DNA of 64,000 bases from Sapria himalayana (taxonomy: Eukaryota > Streptophyta > Magnoliopsida > Malpighiales > Rafflesiaceae): NCBI GenBank assembly GCA_029783825.1, contig JAREIK010000771.1, forward strand, positions 1-64,000, read 5' to 3'. Below the pieces are notes generated by a model. That model did no database searches and was not told where the DNA came from. It worked only from the letters and a program-made list of their open reading frames with translations. Position numbers and translations under genes: made by a program. Shown one piece after another: positions 54,301 through 64,000 of the stretch; the first letter of the stretch is position 1, and the number at the start of each line of letters is the position of its first letter.

Positions 54301-57300
54301 AATAATGATCAATAAAAAATTAATAAACTATTACTAATAAAAATGATATAAATTAAAATATAATTCCAAAAACTAAAATGATTCAAAATCAAAATAAAAT
54401 ATATTACAAAATAATAAATTTTTGTTTTTAAAATTTTGCCTCTTTTTATAAGCCTATATATTTTTTTTGTTAAAAATTAAATTATTTAAAATAGATCTCT
54501 CTCACTAATAATTTATATTATAATTAATATTTCTATAAATATAAACTGATAAATAATTAAAATACAAATTTAAAATTACACTTAATAAAAATTAAAATGA
54601 GATTTATAATTTATTATTAATGTATACCAGTTTAATAGTTTAACTATTTAGAAGTTTTGTCGTTTAGGAGTTTAGTGATTTATGTTGTTAGGCATTTAGT
54701 GGTTTATAGGTTTTATTTAAACAATAAAATAACCAAAAAAATTTTGTAATTTTTTGTCATTTTCATAGTTTATAACCTTTGAAAATATAATAATATTTAA
54801 AATTATTTGAAATGTGAATATAATATTTAGTTATAAAAATTTTAATAATTATATATCATATAAATTAAATATAAACAATTTTATTGGTAAATAATATAAT
54901 AATGATCAAAAATTAAATTAATAAACTATTCATAATAATATAGATATTAATTAAAAATATTTACAAAACCCAAATTAATTAAAAATTAAAGAAAAATATA
55001 TTACTGGATAATAATTTTTAATTTTTAAAATTTTACGTCTTTTATAACCGTATATAATTTTTTTGATTAAAAATAAATTATTTAATTTATATTTGTCGCA
55101 TCATAATTTATTTTGTAAGAAATATTTCTATAAAATAAACTTATAAATAATTAAAATGAATATTTAAAATAATATAAATTGAAATAAAAACTAGATTTCT
55201 TAATTATTAAGTAGTATATAGTAGTTTAATGGTTTATGTATTTAGGCATTACAAGCCTTAGGAGTTTACTGATTTTACTCTGTGTGCATTTAGTTGTTTT
55301 CAATATTTAGTTATAATAATCATTCTAGTTTTATATCATATAAATTAAATATAAACAATATTATTGATAAATATTCTAAAAATGATCAAAAAAATAAATT
55401 AATAATCTTTTATTAATAAGATAGATATCAATTAAAATATATTAAAAAAACCTAAAGCGATTTAGAAGAAATCAAAATATATTACTATATAATAATTTGT
55501 TGTTTTGAACTTTTTTTTTCTTTTAAAAAGTTTATCCATGTTTTTTTTGTTGAAAATTAATTTATATAAATTATATTTGCTTAACTCATAATTTATTTTT
55601 TAATTAATATTTATATAAAAATAAACAAATAAATAATTAAAATGAATATTTAAAAATATAATGAAAAAAATAATATTGAGATTTATTCTTTATTATTTTG
55701 GCTTTACCAGTCTAATTTAAATATGATCTCTCTCACTAATAACTTATTTTGTAATTAATATTTCTATAAAAAAACAGATAAATAATTAAAATAAAAATTT
55801 AAAATTATACTGAATAAATTTAAAATAAGATTTATGAATTATTATTAATGTATACCAGTTTAATATTTTATGTATTTAGAGGATTTTTCGTTTATGACTT
55901 TAGCGATTTATGTTTTTATGCATTTAGTGGCTTATAGATTTTATTTAAACAATGAAGTAACAAAAAAATTATTTTTAATATTTTTTCACATTTTCAAATG
56001 TTATAACCTTAGACAATATAATAATTTTAAAATTTTTTAAAAATGTGAATACAATATTTAGTAATAATAATCAATATAATATATAATATAAACTAAATAA
56101 AATCAATTTTATTGATAGATATGATATCAATTATAAAAAAATAAATTAATATGTTATTTTTAATATAATAGATATAAATTAAAATATAATTGCAAAAACT
56201 AAAAATATTCAAAATCCAAGTAAAATTTATTACTAAATAATAATTTTTTTTTGTTTTTGCTTCTTTTTATAAGCTTATATTTTTTTTTGATGAAAAATAA
56301 ATTATTTAAATTATATTTGTATCACTCATAATTTATTTTGTAATTAATATTTTAATAAATTATTTTAATTATATTTAAGGTTTACGAGTTTTAAGGTTTG
56401 AGTATTTAGGGGATTTTGTGTTTAGAAGTTTAAAAGTTTAAGTGTTTAGGCATTTAGTGGTTTATAAGATTTATTTAAACAATGATATGACAAAAAATTT
56501 ATTTTTATTATTTTTTTTAATTTTTGAAGGTTATAACCTTTGAAAATATAATAATTTTTAAATTTTTTTCAAATGTAAATATAATATTTAGTTATAATAA
56601 TCTTAATAATTATAAGTCATTTAAATTCAATATAAAAAATTACATTGCTAGATATTATAATAATGATGCAAAAAAATTTAATAAACTACTATTAATAAGA
56701 TAGATATTATTTAAAATATATTTGCAAAATCTAAATTTATTCAAAATCAAAGTAAAATATATAATTTTAATAATAATTTTTTTAATGTTTTGCTTTTTTT
56801 ATAACTTTATATTTTTGTTATTATAAATAAATTATTTAAATTAATTTGTCTTACTCATAATTTATTTTGTAATTTCTAATTCTATAATAATAAACTAATA
56901 AATAATTAAAATAATTATTTAAAATTATAATGAATACAAAGAAAATTGAGATTTATTATTTGTTATTCAGGATATACCTGTTTAATCGTTTAAGTATTTA
57001 GGTATTTTTGGGTTTAGGAGTTTAGTGATTTAAATGTTTAGACCTTTAGTGATTTAGAGTTATTATCTAAAGAATTAAAAAACAAAAAATTTAATTTTTG
57101 GAATTTTTTTTATTTTCGAAAGTTATAACCTTCGAATATATAATAATTTTAAATTTTTTTAAATGTGAATATAATATTTAATTATAATAATCTTAATAAT
57201 TATATATAATGTAACCTAAATATAAATAATTTTATTAATAGATATTATAATAATGATCAATAAATAAATTAATATACTAGTATTAATATGAATCATATAA

Positions 57301-59272
57301 ATTAAAATATAATAGTAGAATCTAAAAAGATTCAAAATCAAAATAAGATATATTACTAAATAATAATTTTTTATTTTAAAAATTTTGCCTCATTTTATAA
57401 GCATATATATTTTTTTGATGAAAAATAAATTATTTAAATTATATCTGTCTCACTAATAATTTATTTTGTAATTAATATATCTATAAAAATAAATTTATAA
57501 ATAATTAAAATGAATATTTAAAATTATAATGAATACTAATAAAAAAAGATTTATAATTTATTATTTATGGTATACCTATTTAATGGTTTAAGTTTTTTGT
57601 GGTTTTGGGCTTAAGGAGTTTATTGATTTATATGTTTGCACATTTAGGTGTTTATAAGTTTTTTTTAATAAATGAAATAACATAAAATTTATTTTTATGA
57701 ATTTTCGTGATTTTCAAAGGTTATAACCTTTGAAAATATAATAATTATTTAATAATTATAAATAAGAATACAATACTCAATTATAATAATCTTAATAATT
57801 ATATTTGATGTAAATTAAATATAAAAAATTTTACTATATATAATTTTGATGATCAAAAAATATATTAATAATCTATTATTAATAAGATAGATATTAATTA
57901 AAATATATTTGCAGAAACCAAAATAATTAAAAATCAAAGTAAATTATATTGCTAAATAAAACTTTTAATTTTTGAAATTTTGTTTATTTTTATAAGCTTA
58001 TTTATTTTCATAAAAAATAATTTATTTAAATTATATATGTCTCACTCATTATTTATTTTCTAATTAATATTTCTATAAAAATAAACTAAAAAATAATTAA
58101 AATGAATATTTAAAATTATAATGAATACAAATAAAAATGAGATTTATTTTTTATTATTTAGGTTATATAGGTTTAATGATTTAAGTTTTTAGGTGGTTTT
58201 AGGGTTTAGGAATCTAAAGATTTAATTGTTTAGGCATTTAGTGGGTTATATGTTTTATTTAAATAATAAGAAAATTATTTTTGTGATTTTTTATCATTTT
58301 TGAAGGTTATAACCTTTGAAAATATAATAATATTTAAATTTTTTTAAAATCTAAATATTATATATAGTTATAATAATCTTAATAATTATAAGACATTTAA
58401 ATTCAATATAAGTAATTTTATTGTTAGATATTATAAAATTGATCAAATAATAAATTAATAAACTATTTTTATTAAGATTGATAGCAATTAAAATATAATT
58501 GCAAAACCTATATATAATGATTCAAAATCAAAGTAAAATTTATTACTAAATAATAATTTTTTGTTATTAAATTTGTACATCTTTTTATATGATTATATAT
58601 ATTTTTTTAATTAAAAATAAATTATTAAAATTATAGTTGTCTCGCTCATTATTTATTTTGTAATTAATATATCTATAAAAAACAAACTAATAAATAATTA
58701 AAATGTATATTTAAAATTATGATAAATACAAATTAAAATGAGATTTATGATTTTTTATTTGTGGTATAGTGGTTTAATTGTTTGATTATTTAAAAGTTTT
58801 GACGTTTAAAAGTTTATCAATTTATGTTTTTAGGTATTTAGTGGTTTATAGGTTTTATTTATATAATAAAAATAAAAATTTTTTTTTTTGATTTTTTCTG
58901 ATTTTCAATGGTTATATAACCTTTAAAAATAACATAATTTTTAAATTTTTTTGAAATGTGAATACTATGTATAATTTTATTAATCTTACTACATATATAT
59001 CATATAAATTCAAAATAAACAATTTTAATGATAGATATTATAATAATGATTAAAAATTAAATTAATAAACTATTAATAATAAAATAAATATTAATTAAAA
59101 TATATCTACTTAACACAAAATGATACAAAATCAAATCAAAATATATTACTAAATAATAATATTTAATTTTTAAATTTTTTCTTCTTTTTATAAGCTTATA
59201 TTTTTTTTGATTAAAAATAAATTATTTAAATAATATCTGTCTTACTCGAAATTTATTTTGTAATTAATTTTT
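48372..59272 (+). repeat. Satellite array, forward block 5b
   Basis: Boxes near 48485 (G), 49070 (H), 49461 (I), 50195 (F), 50760 (E), 51345 (D), 51936 (J), 53003 (F), 53530 (E), 54175 (D, damaged), 54770 (J), 56001 (F), 56530 (E), 57125 (D), 57721 (B), 58310 (C) and 58918 (L). After D-J there is a K-type start with its box region deleted (near 52380-52470 and 55200-55310). The unit F-E-D-J-K' is therefore present twice and a third begins, with F boxes 2.8 and 3.0 kb apart. Confidence 0.9.
52989..53018. repeat. Palindromic box, F type with paired change
   Basis: Arms TATTTTCAAATGT and ACATTTGAAAATA around CATA; one mismatched pair near the centre. Same G-to-T / C-to-A pair as at 33263-33290. 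Confidence 0.87.
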
Positions 59273-59295
59273 CTATTATATAAATTTTAAAAATT
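59262..59295. other. Orientation switch, forward to reverse
   Basis: Forward sequence GTAATTAATTTTTCTAT is followed by ATAAATTTTAAAAATTATAT, which belongs to the reverse complement just upstream of a box (box centred near 59315). The switch is direct, with no spacer, like that at 33120. Confidence 0.85.
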
Positions 59296-62200
59296 ATATT
59301 ATTTTCAAAGGTTATAACGTTTGAAAATAAGATTAAAATCAAAAAATTTTTTTTTATTATATACATACAAACGATAGACCACTAAATGCCTAAAAATATA
59401 AATTGCTAAACTCTTAAAAGACAAAACCCCTAAATTAACAATCCATTAAACCGGTATACCATATATAATAAATCATAAATCTCATTTTAATTTGTATTCA
59501 TAATAATTTTAAATATTCATTTTAATTATTTATTAGTTTATTTTTTTAGAAATATAAATTGCAAAATAAATAAAGAGTGAGACAATATAATTTTAATAAT
59601 CTATTTTTAATCAAAAAATAAATATAAGCTTATAAAAAGAAGTAAAAATTTAAAAACAAAAAATTATCATTTAGTAATATATTTTACTTTGATTTTGTAA
59701 CATTATAGGTTTTGCATTTATATTTTAATTGCTGTCAATCTTATTAATAATAGTTTATTAATTTATTTTTTGATCATTATTATAATATCTATCAATAAAA
59801 TTACTTATATTGAATTTAAATGTTTTATAAATATTAAGATTATTATAACTAAATATCATTGCTTAGCTTCTGAATCATTTTAATATTCTGTAATTATATT
59901 TTAATTGATATCTATCTTATTAATAATAGATTATTTAGTTATTTTTTCATCATTATTAGAATATTTATCAATAAAAATGTTTATATTGAATTTATATGAT
60001 ATATAAATATAATGATTACTATAACTAAATATTGTATCCACTTTTGAAAAAATTTTTAAAATTATTATATTTTCAAAGGTTATAACCTATTAAAATCTGA
60101 AAAAATAAAAAACAATTTTTTTGTTTATTTCATTGTTTAAATAAAACCTATAAACGACTAAATGCCTAAAAACATATAACGCTAAAGTCATAAACGAAAA
60201 ACTTTTAAATACTTAAAATATTAAACAGGTTTACAGTAATAATAAATCATAAATCTCATTTTAATTTTTATTCAGTTTAATTTTAAATTTTTATTTTAAT
60301 TATTTATCAGTTTATTTTTATAGAAATATTAATTACAAAATAAATTATTAGTGAGAAAGATCTAATTTAAATTAGACTGGTATACCCAAAATAATAAAGA
60401 ATAAATATCAATATATCTTTTTTCATTATAATTTTAAATATTCATTTTAATTATTTATTTGTTTATTTTTATATAAATATTAATTAAAAAATAAATTATG
60501 AGTTATACAAATATAATTTATATAAATTAATTTTTATAAATAAAATATCGATAAACTTTTTAAAAGAAAAAAAAATTTCAAAACAACAAATTATTATATA
60601 GTAATATATTTTGATTTCTTCTGAATCACTTTAGGATTTTATATTATATTTTAATTGATATCTATCTTATTAATAATAGATTATTAATTTAATTTTTGAT
60701 CATTTTTAGAATATTTATAAATAATATTGTTTATATTGAATTTATATGATATATAAATATAATGATTATTATAATAAATTTTGAATTAACATTTGAAAAA
60801 AATTGAAAATTTATTGTATTTTCAAATGTCATAACCTTTGAAAATATTAATAAAAAATAAAAATAAATATTTTGTTATTTTAATTTTTAAATAAAACCTA
60901 TAAACCACAAAATGCATACAGAGTTAAATCAGTAAACTCCTAAGGCCCGTAATGCCTAAATACATAAACAATTAAATTGCTATATACTACTTAATAATTA
61001 AGAAATCTAATTTTTATTTCAATTTATTATTATTTTAAATATCATTTTAATTATTTATAAGTTTATTTTATAGAAATATTTATTACAAAATAAATTATGA
61101 CTGCGACGAATATAATTTAAATAATTTTTTTTAATCAAAAAAAAATATACATTTATAAAAGAAGTAAAATTTTAAAAATTAAAAATTATTATCCAATAAT
61201 ATATTTTACTTTAATTTTGAATCAATTTGGGTTTTGTAATTATTTTCTAATTAATATTAATCATATTATTAATAGTTTATTAATTTAAATGTTGATCATT
61301 ATTATATTATCTATCAATAAAATTGTTTATATTGAATTTATATGATATATAATTATTAATATTATTATAACTAAATATTGTATTCACATTTTAATAAATT
61401 TTAAATATTATTAAACTTTTAAAGTTTATAACGTATGAAAATGAAAAAAAATTACAAATTTTTTTTGTTATTTTATTGTTTTAATAAAACCTATAAACCA
61501 CTAAATGCATAAAAACATAAATTGCTTAACTCCTAAACGACAAAACCTTTAAATACTTAAACTATTAAACAGGTGTACATTAATACAAAATCATAATTCT
61601 AAATTTAATTTTTGTTAAGTATAATTTTAAATTTTAAATTTAATTATTTATTAGTTTATTTTTATAGAAATATTAATTACAAAATAAATTATTAGTGAGA
61701 CATATATATTTTAAATAATTTATTTTTTATCAAAAAAAAAATATATCCTTATAAAAATAAGCAAAATTTTAAAACCAAAAATTTATTAATTTGTAATATA
61801 TTTTAATTTGATTTTGAATCATTTTTGTTTTTGCAATTATATTTTAATTTATATCATTCTTATTAATAATAGTTTATTAATTTTTTATTGATCATTATTA
61901 TAATATCTATTAAAAAAATTATTTATATTGAGTTTACATTATATATAATTATTAAAATATTATAACTAAATATTATATTAACATTTTAAATAAAATTAAA
62001 AATTATTATATATTCAAATGTTAAAAGGTTCAAAAATTAAAAAAAATCAAAAATTTAATTTTTAATTTTTTCATTCTTTAAAAAAAAACTATAAAACACT
62101 AAAGTCCTAAACACTTAAATCAATAAACCCCAAAACACCTGAATGCTTAAACCAATAAAACTAGTATATCCTTGATAATAAATAATAAATCTCAATTTTA

Positions 62201-64000
62201 TTTGTATTCAATATAATTTTAATTATTCATTTTAATTATTTATTAGTTTATATTTATAGAATTATAAATTAAAAATAAATTATGAGGAAGACAAATAAAT
62301 TTAAATAATTTACTTTTAATAACAAAAAAATATAAACTTATAAAAATAAGCAAAACGTCAAAAAAATTATTATTTAGTTTTATATTTTACTTTAATTTTG
62401 AATAAATTTACGTTTTGCAGATATATTTTAAAAATTATTAGTCTTATTAATATTAGTTTATTAATTTGTTTTTTGATCATTAATATAATATCTATCAATA
62501 TAATTATTTATATTGAATTAACATGATATATAATTATTAAGATTATAATAACTAAATCTCTAAACTTATAACATTAAAAAAAGAGAAAAAATAACAATTT
62601 TAAATTTTTTCTTATATCATTGTTTAAATAAAACTTATAAACAATTAAATACCTAAATACATAAATCTCTAAACTCCTAAACCCCGAAGCCAGTAAATAC
62701 CTAAACCTTTAAACTCGTAAACTTTAAATATGATTTAAATAATTTATAGAAATATTAATTACAAAATAAATTATGAGTGACAAATATAATTTAAATAATA
62801 TATTTTTCATCAAAAAAAAATATAAGCTTATAAAATGATGCAAAAACTAAAAAAAATTCTTATTTAGTAATAAATTTTACTTTGATTTTAAATCATTTCA
62901 GGTTTTTTAATTATATTTTAATTTATATTTATCATATAATAATAGTTTATTAATTTATTTTTTGATAATTGATATAATATGTATCTATAAAATTGTTTAT
63001 ATTTATTTTATGTTATATATAGTTATAATAATTATTATTACTAAATATTGTATTCACATTTTTAAAAAATTTTAAAATTATTATATTTTCAAATGTTAAT
63101 GCATTTGAAATTTTGAATAGATATCAAAAATAAATTTTTTGTTATTTCATTGTTTAAATAAAAGCTATAAACCATTAAATGCCTAAATACTCAAATCAAT
63201 AACTTAAAAATCTCGAAAAACCTAAATAGATAAATTTTTAAATAGGTATATCCTAAATAATAAATAATAAATCTCATTTTTATTTTTTTCATTATAATTT
63301 TAAATATTCATTTTAATTATTTATTTGTTTATTTTTATATAAATATTAATTACAAAATAAATTATGAGGTAAACAAATATAATTTATATAAATTATTTTT
63401 CAACAAAAAAATATTGATAAACTTAATAAAAGATGAAAAAAATAAAAAAATATATTATATATTAATATATTTTGCTTTGTTTCTGAATCATTTTAGGTTT
63501 TGTAATTATATTTTAATTGATATTTAACTTATCAATAATAGATTATTAATTTATTTTTTGATCATTATTTGAATATTTATCTATAAAAATGTTTATATTA
63601 AATTTATATGATATATAGATTTAATAATTATAATAACTAAATATTGTATTAACTTTTGAAAAAAGTTTTAAAATTTTTATATTTTCAAAGATTTTAACCT
63701 TTGAACATTTGAAAAAATAAAAAAAATATTTTTTTTATTTCATTGTTTAAATAAACCCTATAAATCACTAATTGCCTAAATACTTAAATCACTAAACTAC
63801 AAAATCCTGATCCCCCAATATAGATAATCTTTTAAACCGGTATACCCTAAATAATAATTAAAAAATCTCATTTTCATTGGTTTTCAATATAATTTAAAAA
63901 ATTCATTTTGATAGTTAAGTTTTTTATTTATATATATATATTAATTATAAAATAAAATATGAGTTAAAATTATAATTTATAAAAATAATTTTCATCAATA
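59273..64000 (-). repeat. Satellite array, reverse block 2
   Basis: Boxes near 59315 (L), 60080 (F-like), 60834 (K), 61431 (J), 62020 (D, damaged), 63096 (F) and 63695 (K-like); the box expected near 62568 is deleted. An internal deletion junction at about 59857 joins a C-type tail to a K-type tail. The last 1.06 kb resembles 33125-34200 in the same orientation, so the window probably stops inside a continuing array. Confidence 0.88.

Noticed and set aside
1..64000. Organellar, Plasmodium-like or bacterial AT-rich genome
   Set aside because: No genes, tRNAs or rRNAs, a plant hAT transposon, telomere-like TTTAGGG words and a tandem satellite all fit plant nuclear heterochromatin instead.

Overview
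This window is a repeat-dominated, very A+T-rich stretch of plant nuclear DNA. I see no intact gene, no tRNA or rRNA, and no CRISPR array. The plant assignment rests on two things. One is a decayed hAT transposon of the plant RICESLEEPER/DAYSLEEPER (Ac-like, BED-finger) kind. The other is the many degenerate TTTAGGG-type, plant-telomere-like words. Species and chromosome position cannot be read from the sequence; a heterochromatic (pericentromeric, interstitial or subtelomeric) block is the natural reading.

About 51 kb is a tandem satellite with a monomer of about 590-600 bp. In its forward orientation each monomer contains, in order: a GTATACC-GGTTTAA word; a stretch of about 80-90 bp of degenerate telomere-like words; a conserved ATAGGTTTTATTTA element; a palindromic box whose consensus is the half-sites TTTCAAAGGTTA and TAACCTTTGAAA back to back; and a long A/T-only tail. 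I located about 84 boxes. Monomers fall into about a dozen recurring types, labelled here A, B, C, L, M, K, F, E, D, G, H, I and J. They recur in fixed orders, so the array has a higher-order structure: A-B-C-L-M-K-F-E-D with a period near 5.0 kb on the left, and F-E-D-J-K' with a period near 2.8-3.0 kb on the right. Orientation is forward from 1 to about 33120, reverse to about 44280, forward to about 59272, then reverse to the end.

Into this array is built a less A/T-rich sequence of about 2.45 kb, in five copies: two full (8171-10640, 45925-48371), two lacking the left part (22386-24013, 27250-27860), and one reversed and lacking the right part (36898-38450). I do not recognise it. It always sits in the same register of the satellite, and wherever its right end is intact it is followed by the same G-H-I monomers, so it appears to amplify with the array rather than to jump. 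It carries its own run of telomere-like heptads.

A 3,708-bp hAT element (13110-16817) lies inside one monomer. It has a perfect 8-bp target duplication (GCATTTAG) and 16-bp terminal inverted repeats matching at 14 positions. Its transposase reading frame is dead, with many stops and two frameshifts.

The most interesting signal is the palindromic box. In several monomers both arms have changed together so that the dyad is kept, including perfect palindromes of 34 and 32 bp. This points to selection on, or repair through, the dyad structure.
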